A stretch of DNA of 64,000 nucleotides. Source: Uranotaenia lowii. Lineage: Eukaryota > Arthropoda > Insecta > Diptera > Culicidae. Below are positions 1 through 11,019 of the stretch, one piece after another. The translations under genes were made by a program, and so were the position numbers. The stretch is taken from positions 139,923,988 through 139,987,987 of the forward strand of contig NC_073693.1 in the NCBI RefSeq assembly GCF_029784155.1, written 5' to 3'. Positions within the stretch are counted from its first letter, which is position 1. Each line of letters begins with the position of its first letter. Under the pieces are notes generated by a model. It ran no database searches. It was not told where the DNA came from and worked only from the letters and a program-made list of their open reading frames with translations.

Positions 1-398
1 ATCGAAAATCTAAAGACAGCAAAATGTTAGAATTTTAATAAATTTTGTAGTCATATTTTTTAAAATACTCTACCATCGCTAAAACAGTATTTACTAGCAA
101 TCGAATGAAAAGAAGGTTTTTTAGACTACTTTTTTGAACTTTTTGTGACCTTTTCGTTAAAAAAAAAAATATTTCTTGGCTTCATGATGTAGACAATAAC
201 TTCAGCTTTCATATGCATAGTGCAAATATTTTTTTGGACGTGTGATATATGAACCACAGCAGTTTTCCTAAGGCATGTTTATTCGGATTTTTTTTTCTTT
301 CATGCTGGATAACGAGAAAACTAGAAACATTAGCTATATATAATGTTCTAAACATACATTACTGACATTACAAGGGTTTTAGTGATATAAGTTTTATA

Positions 399-2538
399 TG
401 AAACTAGCTGACCCGGTGTGCTTTGCTACACCTTTCAAAATCAAATGATATTCTCAGAAATTATTCAAATTTCAATTGTTTTGTTGGCATTATTTTAAAT
501 CAAAATATATCATTATTCATAAGCAACCGCTATAAAATGAGAGCTACAGCTGGAGTTTCGAATTGCAACATAAAGTTAACTTAAACTAATATTCTGAATC
601 TTGTTCTATAAAATTGTGTTTAAGATCTGATAATTTTAATCTGTTTCTTTAAGCTTCGCCCTAAAAAGGAGGGTCTCAAATTTATCGTACGCAAACCATC
701 TAACTTATACAATATGATTGTTTTTGCTTGATATGTTCTGGATTTATGCTAAAAACTGATAAGAGAGCCCCCCCCACCCCCCCCCCAGTTTTTCCCTTCA
801 CTCCCTGCTGAATGGAGGTCGTGATTTTTAATAATCATACCTATTTTTTTTCGTTCCCAAAAATCCATGATTGATAAGTTTTTAAGCTTTACAACAAAAT
901 TTATATGGAGCCCCCTCCTTTCCTCCCTTCTCTACACTGTAAAGCGTACGGGTCTATAACAATCGTAGAAACACATCTCGTAACCGAGTACCTATCCATG
1001 CCATATTTGTTTCCATCTGTTGGCTTCGTTAGCATAAATTGAGAACTTATGCTAACAAAATTGTATTGGGCCCACCTCCCTCCTCCTATGTACCGAATCA
1101 CTGGAAGGAGGAGGGTGTGTCAAATAATCAAAGAACCGTACCAAAATGATTTTCCATGTTAAGTTTTGTCCATTTCTCAGATTTTGTTAAAAAAAAAAAA
1201 GTTTAATGGAAGCTTCCTCTTCCCTTCCAATATTCCCAATTCTATCATCCTACTACAAGAAATGAATTGTTACACACAGACAAATTTCTCGTATTGAAAT
1301 ACCAATACCTTGGTTTTAATTGCGTAGTAAATTCTTGAGTTACATATGTATAAACTTGAAAGTAACTACCATCCCTCCTTCTGTTCTCCCCATTGAATGG
1401 AGGGGTGAGAACTTAATATCCATAAAATTATTTTTCGTACTCAAATACTTTTCGATGTCATATTTGATTTCATTTGCAGCAAAAAAAAAAATGTATGGAA
1501 GCCCCCTTTCCCCCTTTATATCTTTCCACTGAAAAAAGGTGGGGCTTCAATTTATAATAGAAACATTTCTCGTATCCAAATACCCTCACACGCCAAATAT
1601 GGATCCATTTGCTCGATCAGCTCTCCAGTTATACTGAAAATTGTAAGGGAGACCTCTCCTCCTCCTTTTCATCCACCTCTTTGAAGGAGTGATGGTTACC
1701 AAATATTCATAGAAGCATTTATCGTACCCAAATATCGTTCCATGCCAAATTTGGTTCCATTTGCTGTTGTAGTTCTTGAGTTATGCAGTAAAAATGTAAA
1801 GAATTCCCCTCCCTCTTTCCTTTTTCCCCGCTGGAAGAAGGAAAGGGTCTCAAACAATCATCTGAACATGTTCCAAATACATTCCCAAATACCCGCCCAT
1901 GCCACATTATGTTCCATTTGCTTAATTAGTTTTTGAGCTATGTAAAAAGTTATTAAAAAAGACCCCCTCCCTTCTTTATATCTTCCTACTGGAAAGAAAG
2001 AGGGGTCTCAAATAATCATAGAAATATTTTTCGTATCCAAATACCCTCGCATGCCAAATTTGGATCCATTTGCTTTATTAGTTTTTGAGTTATGTAAAAA
2101 AATATGGAAGAGGCCCCCTCCCCCTTTCTACAAAAAAAAGGAGAGGGGTCTCAAATAATCATTGAAATATTTTTCGTATCCCAATAACTTCCCGTGCCAA
2201 ATTTGGTTCTAATATCTTGATTAGTTTTCGAGTTATATGAAAAATTGTAAGGTAGCCCCCCTCCCCCCTTCCTGTCAACCCACTGAGAGGAGGGAGGGGT
2301 ACCTAATATTCATGGGAACACTCTCCGTATCCAAATACCACCCCATGCCAATTTTGATACCATTTGCTTGATGGGTGCTCGAGTTATGCAAAAAATTGTC
2401 TTTGTTTGGAAGGCCCCTCCCTCCCTTATTGAGAGAGGCAGAGGTATCAAACCATAATAGGAACCTTCCCCGGCCTCCAATACCCCCACCTGTCAAGTTT
2501 CACGCAAATCGGTTCAGTAGTTTCCGAGTCTATAGGGA

Positions 2539-2575
<37 letters not shown>

Positions 2576-2597
2576 AATTCATTTTTATATATATAGA
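399..2597 (+). mobile_element. LINE/SINE-like element with about twelve tandem 151-bp units
   Basis: The element begins near CTAGCTGACCCGGTG and ends with a CAGA run and a TATATATATAGATTA tail after GGTTCAGTAGTTTCCGAG. Begin and end sequences of this kind recur in arthropod retroposons with RTE-like 3' ends. Between about 700 and 2400 a unit recurs every 140-165 bp: a CCCCCTCC block, a GGAGGGG block, CAAATAATCATAG, then CATGCCAAATTTGG, CCATTTGCTTGATTAG and TTTTGAGTTATG. Unit anchors lie near 730, 880, 1040, 1180, 1330, 1480, 1625, 1770, 1935, 2087, 2230 and 2390. No protein is encoded. Class assignment is tentative. Confidence 0.55.
2540..2574 (+). repeat. (ACAG)n microsatellite
   Basis: About eight uninterrupted ACAG units immediately before the AT-rich tail of the LINE-like element. 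Confidence 0.9.
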
Positions 2598-2854
2598 TTA
2601 ATTATAATTCAAACGACTTAGAAAGATTTGACTTTTGGAGTGTCAAATTGACACTCTAAGTTGGAAAGGGTATTTTTTTTGTTCAGGCTTCCAGGGTTCG
2701 TCCACAAAAATTGTAAAGATACAATATTCAAGAACTTTTGAAATCATTTGGGGTCCCCGAAGAAATTTTTGTTTTTTGAAGCTTCTGAAAAAAGTTACAA
2801 GCCTTCAAACATGCAATAGTATCGAAATGACACTCCAATGCGGATAAGGGTTAA

Positions 2855-3512
2855 ACCCTGGAGCTTAAAAGGCTTCGTTTTAGTCCAAAACTCATCCATG
2901 ATTTTTTGCAGAATTTTTAAGTTACGCTTAAATGAGAAAATTTAAAGTTTTGGGGTTGTATGGTAAAATTAAATATTTTGTTTTGAAAAATCAACATAAT
3001 TTTTGTTTCTTCCGTGGAACCGAGACTGCTTATGGTTTTTGTGCCAATTTAAAAGTTTTCTGACGGAAATTTTTGCTGAATAACTTTGTCGAAGACTCTA
3101 GCTTCGTATTTTATTAGACAACAAATTTATTAGATGTTGAATGGGGGTGTGTCTTTTGGCACTGATAAATAATAAATTGAATTGACATCACTCCTGAGTG
3201 CCTAGCTAGGTATGGCAAGACTACTTTTCATGCAATAATTCGCTAGGCTCCAGCAGTGATGTCAATTTAATGTATTGTTTATTGTTTATGCGAAAAGACA
3301 TACCCCTGTTAAACCGCTAATATCTTTTTGCCTAATAAGATACGAAACGACGAAATTAAAAAATATACACCAAAACCTTCAGCTGGCTCGGTTCTACAGA
3401 GAAAACAAAAATGATGTTGTTCAAATTTACTCATGTAAACGTTACTTAAAATCCTGCAACAAATCATGGATGAGTTTTGGACCAAAACAAAGCTTTAAAG
3501 ATCCCAGGGTTT
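2855..3512. repeat. Foldback element, copy 1 (long inverted arms)
   Basis: The left arm begins ACCCTGGAGCTTAAAAGGC and runs through CCAAAACTCATCCATGATT. The right arm ends with AATCATGGATGAGTTTTGG and CCCAGGGTTT. The inner arms pair as well: GACATCACTCCTGAG at 3184 faces CAGTGATGTCAATT at 3253. Arms are roughly 300 bp with a short centre. A second copy lies at 48726-49835. The only open frame (3275-3514) is not convincing as a gene. Confidence 0.6.
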
Positions 3513-4144
3513 GAGAAATTCAAAAATGACCCCAAATCGACTCAGTCTATCGCAACAATGTCTTTATCCTTAATTAAATTTCAACGGCTTGGAATCCGAG
3601 AAATAGTAAGTAAAATTTTCCAGTAGAATTTCCAGCATAATTTTTGTTAAATTTATCCTCAATCTGAAGGTACTTAACATGACGTAAAAAGATGTTCAAA
3701 GTTGTTGTGAAATTATGTAAAAAAGATTATACATTACTTTAATAATACTACCTCAATTTCTACAAATTTATGAAAAGAAATCAAAACTTGAATGAGCCCC
3801 TGTGAAATAATATCTAGAATAGTTTTTCTCTTATACAAATTAAGGGGGCCCCAGAGTAAGCAGTGAAGGAGTTCTCCCGCATTTTCAAATATCGAAATCC
3901 TAGTATTGAATTGAGAATTTTCAACCCAAAATCTACACAAAAATAATCTAAACCGAATTCGAAAAAAAATTAGTAGAAAATGAGGAAAACACCACAATTT
4001 TTTTTATTTTTTTTTTAAATCCAAACATATCAATCAGGATATTCTGTACAAATTCCATTACAACCAAGAGTCTTGCACAACTATAATGTTTATTATTACG
4101 TTAATTTTCCAAATAGTGGTTACTGCATTAAAATAGTAGCTAAT

Positions 4145-4682
4145 GAAATGAATTTGCGGCTTTATCGGTGAGGGTTAAAGAGTTGAAATGAAAGACGGAT
4201 AGAAGATCAGAAGAAATTTCTAAGGTGGTGAAAAGAGCGAAGAGCATTTGAAATAGAAGCTTGACCACATGCTAAATTCTTTGTCCCGCATCAATTAACT
4301 GTATTGAAGAAGTAGTACCCAATAGAGAAGGCACTACATTTTTCGATACAGTTAATTATGGATGGTTCGACCGCCATGTGAGTGTGCACATGTGCCGAAG
4401 TATGCACACTCACATGGCGGTCGAACCATCCATAATTAACTGTATCGAAAAATGTAGTGCCTTCTCTATTGGGTACTACTTCTTCAATACAGTTAATTGA
4501 TGCGGGACAAAGAATTTAGCATGTGGTCAAGCTTCTATTTCAAATGCTCTTCGCTCTTTTCACCACCTTAGAAATTTCTTCTGATCTTCTATCCGTCTTT
4601 CATTTCAACTCTTTAACCCTCACCGATAAAGCCGCAAATTCATTTCATAAAACAAATTCACGGTGATTTCTCCTCTTAAAAT
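4145..4682. repeat. Insertion consisting of a perfect 246-bp inverted repeat
   Basis: Arms 4143-4388 and 4403-4648 are exact reverse complements as far as I can read them, with a 14-nt loop at 4389-4402. The right arm is followed by an extra tail (CACGGTGATTTCTCCTC). The insertion is flanked by the 13-nt direct repeat AATAGTAGCTAAT (4132-4144 and 4683-4695). The related copy of the host element near 40330 lacks it. A single-arm relative lies at 50395-50645. Confidence 0.75.
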
Positions 4683-4822
4683 AATAGTAGCTAATTTCGC
4701 CAAAACTGGCTAACAGTGGTAAGAGAGAACGGAGAAGTTTTATGATAAAAATTCCAGAATGTTACCCAGGCAATATCCGGGTTAATACCGGGTATTTTTA
4801 TAACTTTTCACTTTTCAATCAT

Positions 4823-5068
4823 TATTATTAAAATTTCCGTTGGTTTATAAATTTCCATATTTATCTATAAAAAAACCGTAGTTCTATAAATCTATAAAAA
4901 AAAACTGTAGTTAATTTGATAGGACCATTCGACAGTACTGAGTTTTATTATTAAAATTTCCGTTGGTTTATAAATTTCCATATTTATCTATAAAAAAACT
5001 GTAGTTCTATAAATCTATAAAAAAAACTGTATTTAATTTGATTGGACCATTCGACAGTACTGAGTTTT
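4823..5068 (+). repeat. Tandem duplication, two 123-bp units
   Basis: TTAAAATTTCCGTTGG occurs at 4828 and again at 4951, and GACAGTACTGAGTTTTA closes both units. Differences are few. The second unit borders the LINE-like insertion. The equivalent site near 40440-40560 has only one unit. Confidence 0.75.
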
Positions 5069-6780
5069 ATTTATTGAACTAGCTTATTTTACCCGGCCTT
5101 GCTCGGGTTCACAAAAAATTTAAATCAAAATGAGTGGTTTGATTTTTCGAAATGTTGGAAGCTTTACATTCATCATTTTAAGAAATTTGGCTCATGTTTG
5201 GCCACGTATGTTTTGTTAGTCTTTTGAAAGTTTTTATTGAGATTATTCACTGTGTTTATCGATTTAATTTCTTTTTTTTGAAGAAGCATACAGTTTTGAG
5301 GGTTATCAATAGAATTTCAAATTAATTTTCTTTCCCTTTCCCTATCACGAAAAACTTTTTTAACCCACCTTTTTTCTAAGAAGCTCGAATAGATTTGGCC
5401 GTTAATTTTTTAAATGCAAATGATAAAATAATTTGCTATCTTTCCCATCCTCCATTCGATGAAAATCTCTTTTGAAGATTATCCCACTTTTCAAGATGGA
5501 TGATCTACTTGTACAATGGTATATTTAAGTTTTATTCACTTAAAAATTTCCAGAAAACACTTCCGAACCTTGTTGAACTATGTTTAAGACTCATTTTGAA
5601 TGTTTTTAATTGTATGTGTGCTTTTTTCGCCTTTTAATTGAACACTGTTTTATGATTAGTTTTTCTTAAATGTAGAAAGTTTAACTAAAAGTTTCTTGGA
5701 GTTATCGAAAATAAATCATCTCTGAACCGCAATTACCATTTAAATGGTCTTATTTGAGTTCTATTTAAGTTTTTTATCCTCGGACACAATCATTCTATTA
5801 ATTATTTTGAAGAGTGATCAATGTTAAAATTCTTTGATATCATTTGTTTGAACTCGCATTACCAAAAGATTTTTTTCCAAATTGGATGGTAGAATTGAAC
5901 ACATTGATGGCCAAAAATAAATCAAAAGTTATAAATTGGTCAATGAAATAGAATTGTATAAAGCTTAAAACCTCAGATTTAATTATCTTAAAAAATTTCT
6001 ACTTCCCCGTTTAAATTTCCCGGCGGCTATCAAAGCATTGAAATTGAAGCCTTCAACGTATAACTCTGAATCTTATTAATTTTTCTTTCTTTATAAGGAA
6101 TCCTAAAAATATGAAAATGGTTGGACTTTAAAAGCTGGAGTCAATGAAAACGCTGTTCATTAGTATTTCAGCCTCCAGTCCAAATAGTTATTCACTGTTC
6201 ACTTTTCAGTTTACTGTGTATCCTTGTAGACTCTCAAAGCCCTCGGGCGGTGGTAGGGAGCACTTTGAAAACCATTGAAATTCTAGTCGATATATTCCTA
6301 ACAGGGTAATTGTATTTTTTAATCCTTAATTAAGGCTCATTATTGCAATCAAATACCTCGTACCAGTACCACGTGCTTAGAACAGTAGAAAGAAAAAAAA
6401 TCAGCCAAAAACTTCGCTTTGAACTTTTAAATCGCTAGCAGGCTTTGATTTGCTATCCAGTACACGTGAACTCTGGATGGTCGTTTCTAATGCCCAGCCC
6501 ATGGTGATGGTGAAAACAACCCCGCCAAAGGAAACGAAAAACGGTTGGCAAAATGGGTGCCATGACTTTTGATTCGTGTGAATAAAAACAAAAGTTGTAT
6601 GGGAGGGTCCCTTTTCTTAGGTGGGAGGGGCTCAAAACTATTACTAAAACCTTACCATGGTCCAAACACATAACCGTGCCAAATTTCAGGCTGATCGGTT
6701 AGGCGGTGTGGATTTGTTTAAGGTGCATACAAACAAACATATATAGCAAAACTCATCTTTATATATTAGAAGAAGAAGAA
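5069..6780 (+). mobile_element. Second LINE-like element with CTAGCTTATTTTACCCGG start
   Basis: It starts AACTAGCTTATTTTACCCGG and ends with CATAACCGTGCCAAATTTC, GGCTGATCGGTTAGGCGG, an ACAAACAAACATATATAG run and TTTATATATTAGAAG. The layout resembles the element at 399-2597 but without the tandem units. The homologous stretch near 40560 lacks it, so it is an insertion into copy A. No long open frame is present. Class is inferred from the termini. Confidence 0.5.
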
Positions 6781-8353
6781 GATTTCCATCCCAATTTCTG
6801 TCTTAGACTTGAAATTCGTTCTTAAACACTTTCAACTGATTTAACCAAAATTTTATCATCTACTAAAGTAAATATCCTAAATTCAGCATATCATTTTTCA
6901 AATGATCATTCTCAAACTATCATAAAAACGATATCATAGTTAAGTTGCTAATACCATTGAGTGATTCTCTCAACATGAATATTTCTATGTTTTTAGTTTT
7001 TTGCTTTCCAGTTTCAATTCATTAAGATTTTCTGAATTTTGAGAACTCTGGATCTTAGTTTTAGGTACTTAACTAATTTGGATTCCTTATCTGACATTTT
7101 CAATGATAACTGATTTTGTGTTTTAAACATTCATCTCTATTCATTTTTTCATTTATACCCCTTTGGCTTTGGGGGCATCGAATGAAACTTTTGTCACATT
7201 TAGAATAACAATTTGATATAATTTTTTTTTATCTGATATTTCTTGTTCATATCCATAAACATCTTATGAAAACGTTTTATTTTGTGTTCCAAAGATATCA
7301 AATTGAAATAAACATTTGGTGTCATTTTTGCTTTGGCTCTGATTGTAACTTTAAATCACTTTTTTTTATTTAATACATATTTTGTTTCTCAAAATATGAT
7401 TTGAAATTATGATTAAGATTTGAGACACTGAATTGTGGTTCTGAGTATAACCTAATTTGTTTAAAGTTCTTAAACTCTTATATTTGCATCTCTTTCGAAT
7501 TTAATTATTTTGTTTATTTTCATGAATTTTGTATTCTATGATTCAAAACTTCATGATATTTCCCAATTGTCATTAAGTAAATATTTCTCGATGAAGCACA
7601 AACCAGACGATCAATGATGAAATGAAAAACATTTGAAATATCTATCCGGTCATGTTCCTAAATCAAAAAATTTTTATTGGTGATAAGTTTAGAATTAAAT
7701 TTTGCATTTTGCAGCTCAACTCAGAGCTTTTAATTTTGAGAAATTTCTAAACTCTTCCTCAATGTTTGCACGTTATTGATTAACAATTTTCATTTGAAGA
7801 TACCAGATACCATCTTCTACGCAGACAACATGGCTATTTGAAGAGAGTATACTGAACTCATTCCCAGTTCTTTTAAACGTTTAGAATGTTTTGTATTCTC
7901 TGGGAAAGCATTTAAAAAAATCGAATCACAGGGGCCTCTCGAGAAAGTAGTATTGCTGAAATGCAAAATTCCCTAATTCTATAGGAAAATCTCTAGAAAA
8001 ATCCCTTAAAAACCTTTGTGATACAAGAAATTGTCAAAAAATGCAGTTTTTTATTCAAATAGTTTGTAGAAGCATTATTATTCATTTTTACACAGAAAAT
8101 ACTAAGAAATAATCTTGATTTTTGTAGAAAAAAAAGTGCTGCTATTCTTATTTCGCATTTTTTTTATTATTGATCCTCAACGTGAATTGCTTCATCCAAA
8201 AAAGTAAACTTATGCCTGATTTATCCGATAGGCAATTTAAAACAAATTGTAGAAAAAAATTTGGATGATTTTCAATCATTCATATTATAATAAGCCAATA
8301 ACATAGTGGTACTATTCTTGTATCGTTCACTGTATCTTCCATGATGGTAGGTA

Positions 8354-9304
8354 CCGTAATCCGGGGTAAGATTGATCAATTTTTTAAATGTTTTCCGATT
8401 ATTTTTTCTGTTAAGGGGAATGTGGCATGTTTCATATTTTTAGAACCAGTACTGGACTCCTATGAACGTAAAATAGGGTTGCAGAAATTTACTATTTAAA
8501 TTGGATTTAAAAATCGATTATGTCTCTGTTCAGAATTTGATGGTTTGGGGTAATATTGATCGGTCTCTATTTTGACGGTTTTAACGAGTTTTCTTGATCA
8601 TAAAGGATACAAAACACCTTCATAATATTTGCAAATGCAAGTTTATCAATTTTACCTTGCTTTTCAACGTTTTCTTTCCAAAACATTTATCATCAAAAAA
8701 AGAACAAAGATGCTGCATACATTTAGGGGCAAAAATTATAACAATTGCTAAATAGTTTTAGCTTCAAAATACAAATGAAATTTCACCTTAACACGTTCTC
8801 CTAGGCCCTCCTATTATTTCCATTTTCATTTTTTCTTCAAAGTTAACCTTTTGATAGGGTTCCTATCCATTTGTCTAATACGGGCTTACTTTATGAAAAT
8901 GTCCTTTTTAAATATAAAAAAAAATATCATTAAATGAAATGACTATAAAAAATAGCACTCAAACTATACATATAAAAAGAAAAAAAGATGTTCTATCACA
9001 TTCAACAACCCGTTTGCTTCTAAATGCTTTTTGTTATCATCAAAAGAGCTGTTTGTATGCGAGCCCTGGAAAAATAGATATTTGAAGATTGTGAAATTAG
9101 ATTTTACAAGAGAAAAAATTTCAAATACTACCCAATTTTTTCCTATTTGATACTCAATTTATAGGCTTTCAAACGTTGAAAACAGTTTAAAAAAATTCAA
9201 ACTATAGACTGAGTATGATAAGTGAGAGTGAGAGTGATGATAATGTGTAAAAAATTATTGTTGATCAAATTTGCCCCGGTGATCAATGTTACCCCGTTTT
9301 ACGG
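8354..9304. mobile_element. TA-flanked non-autonomous TIR element
   Basis: The left end CCGTAATCCGGGGTAAGATT and right end AATGTTACCCCGTTTTACGG are imperfect inverted repeats. They are bounded by TA (8352-8353 and 9305-9306), as expected for the Tc1/mariner type of target choice. The 951-bp interior has no usable open frame. The stretch TGCTGCATACATTTAGGGG near 8710 recurs in reverse beside the mariner at 60440. Confidence 0.65.
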
Positions 9305-9306
9305 TA

Positions 9307-10182
9307 CTTGTAATGATCTTCTCAAACTGTTTTCAAAACCACTACTAGACCTGTTGAAATAATTTGAGAATTTTTGAAAACTTCGTCTGTTGAAGGAGAA
9401 GGACAAATTTTCTTTCAAAAATCATACAGTGTTTGATAAAACTTAAAAACAGATTCGAAAGTGCATGATTAGTAATTTTTAGAAGACTTTTTTTTCTGTA
9501 TTCTATCTATTCTTGAATTCGGGTGGCAAGAAGAAATTTTTGGCTCTTACTTTCATGTATACACATGCACCGATTGTTCTGAACATGTAGTATTTTTGAA
9601 ACTGGACGTAGTTTCACATATTTCAAGTTAAAAGATGATACTAGATACGAAGTAAAATTTATCAAGGGTAGATAAAGCGGTTGGCCAGAAGTGTTCGTTC
9701 TGGTTGAAATTCTGCATGTGAATTTCTGGTGGGCCAATAATCATTTGGCTGATTTGGACCACCCTAATGTCAAGTGATGTTGTGCATTTTCGGATATCAA
9801 TTCATGTATTGATTCAAATTCGAACATCCAGTAAAATCGGTTTTAATCTTCAATATTTTCTCACAGGTCAAATCTTAAACGCTAAATAACATCGTAGTCA
9901 TTGCTTGCACACTGTTCAACAGTGCAGCAATCCACCTTGTATCAAGGCACTAAACGGATTTGGTGTACACACAGCTGCAACCATTCAGTCGATAGTAAAA
10001 TTAAGTCACTATATTGATCCGATAATTGCGATCTTTTGGTTCCGGTTCTCGGGTTTGTTGTTTATGGCATTTCGTCTTTGGTTTTCCCTCCACGTTCGAA
10101 GTTGGGACAGATCAGAGTTTCAATATCGATACTCTGGACCACTCCATTCTGAAATTGAGAATCGAAAATGTAAGATAGGTGT
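9307..10182 (-). other. Downstream flank of the host gene, probable 3'UTR
   Basis: This lies directly past the stop codon of the minus-strand host gene. A possible ATTAAA polyadenylation signal (TTTAAT on plus) is at 9842-9847, about 340 bp from the stop. No convincing gene is seen on either strand. Confidence 0.3.
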
Positions 10183-11019
10183 TCAGATAGTAGATATTGG
10201 GTGAAACGCACTTCCTTCATCGCTTGAACGATCGTCTGGTGCGCCCGGTTTTGTCATTGGTACAGCAACATCTGCTCCAGGAAAGTCGGACTGATCATTC
10301 AAAGTGGATGTTACTCGTTTCGGTGGCCCCAACTCTTCTGAGTTCCGGAAATAGCTCCACGGTAGCTGACTGCGTACTTCCGTTGGGACGTTTGTCGAAT
10401 TCCGGGGGCTTACCTGCTGTGGAGGTCCCGCCAGATAGGAGAACGGTTGTGGATTGCCAGGCATGTACGAAAATCGTTTATCCGTGTAAGGATTAAGTAT
10501 CGGTTTTGGTCGTACTGGAGGTGGTTCATTGACGTCGTACCTATCCTGTTCCGGTGGCTGCTCCAGATAAGGGGAGTCATTGCCGCCCTTCAAAGGTTCC
10601 ACGGTCCGGACGACGTTTTCATCAGCCGCAGGAGCAGAAGCTTCACTATAGGAAGGAATATCCGTCGGTGTCCTCGCAGGGTCTTTGTATCGACTGGCAG
10701 CTGCTGAGACGGCTACAACATCCGGTGAATTTCTGATCTCTTCCATCTGCTCAACCGGTGCCGTCGGGGCAGTTCTGGACGCATGGACAACACTATTGTA
10801 GGCGGGAGCCGGTTTGTTCTCCTCCCACAGTCGACTGGCCACGCCCATCATCACAAAGGCCAGCAACAGGAAGATCAACCAGAAGATAAATCCTTTAATG
10901 GCGGTTATCCACATGATCAATGGAGGCACCACCAGATAAATGTTGTCGATTTGTTCGAATATTGGCCTAACCTGTTCCTGGTTACCGACTTCAAGCAGAT
11001 CTAGCACAAAATCTATATC
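10183..11019 (-). CDS. Host gene exon 5 (fourth membrane segment, tail, stop)
   Basis: The acceptor CTTCTACAG precedes GATATAGATTTTGTG, and the frame runs to a TGA at 10185-10183. It encodes the last 278 residues: an acidic segment, a hydrophobic stretch ending near MMGVASRLWEE, then the proline-rich tail. The plus-strand frames in this interval are shadows of this exon. Confidence 0.88.
   Translation of the reverse strand, partial: DIDFVLDLLEVGNQEQVRPIFEQIDNIYLVVPPLIMWITAIKGFIFWLIFLLLAFVMMGVASRLWEENKPAPAYNSVVHASRTAPTAPVEQMEEIRNSPDVVAVSAAASRYKDPARTPTDIPSYSEASAPAADENVVRTVEPLKGGNDSPYLEQPPEQDRYDVNEPPPVRPKPILNPYTDKRFSYMPGNPQPFSYLAGPPQQVSPRNSTNVPTEVRSQLPWSYFRNSEELGPPKRVTSTLNDQSDFPGADVAVPMTKPGAPDDRSSDEGSAFHPISTI

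Larger units (their letters stand above)
1..2850. repeat. piggyBac-like MITE copy, rearranged and split by a LINE-like insertion
   Basis: Positions 160-398 match 29800-30045 in the same orientation (shared motifs CTTCATGATGTAGAC and TTTCATGCTG). Positions 2598-2850 match the start of the copy at 29489 in reverse. The right end reads AATGCGGATAAGGG followed by TTAA (2851-2854). CCC-type ends beside TTAA are the hallmark of piggyBac-type elements; the superfamily is inferred from ends alone. The two halves are separated by the insertion at 399-2597, and the left end lies outside the window or is lost. No coding capacity is seen. Confidence 0.5.
3727..7955. mobile_element. Degraded hAT-type element, copy A
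   Basis: Blocks align with the TIR-bounded element at 35283-41639. The ATTAAGGGGGCCCC block (3838) matches 35519. ATCAGGATATTCTGTA (4032) matches 35692. The stretch 6785-7955 matches 40560-41600, for example AGCATATCATTTTTC and GGCTTTGGGGGCATCG. Both TIRs have decayed. The copy is interrupted by the palindrome at 4145-4682 and the LINE-like insertion at 5069-6780. No transposase frame survives. Confidence 0.55.

Noticed and set aside
773..788. Runs of C (and the G run at 35298-35318) as G-quadruplex regulatory sites
   Set aside because: They are single homopolymer runs within transposon sequence, prone to length error; there is no link to a promoter.
10197..11004. Four plus-strand frames opposite host exon 5
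   Set aside because: Shadows of the minus-strand exon, which has membrane segments and splice-site support.
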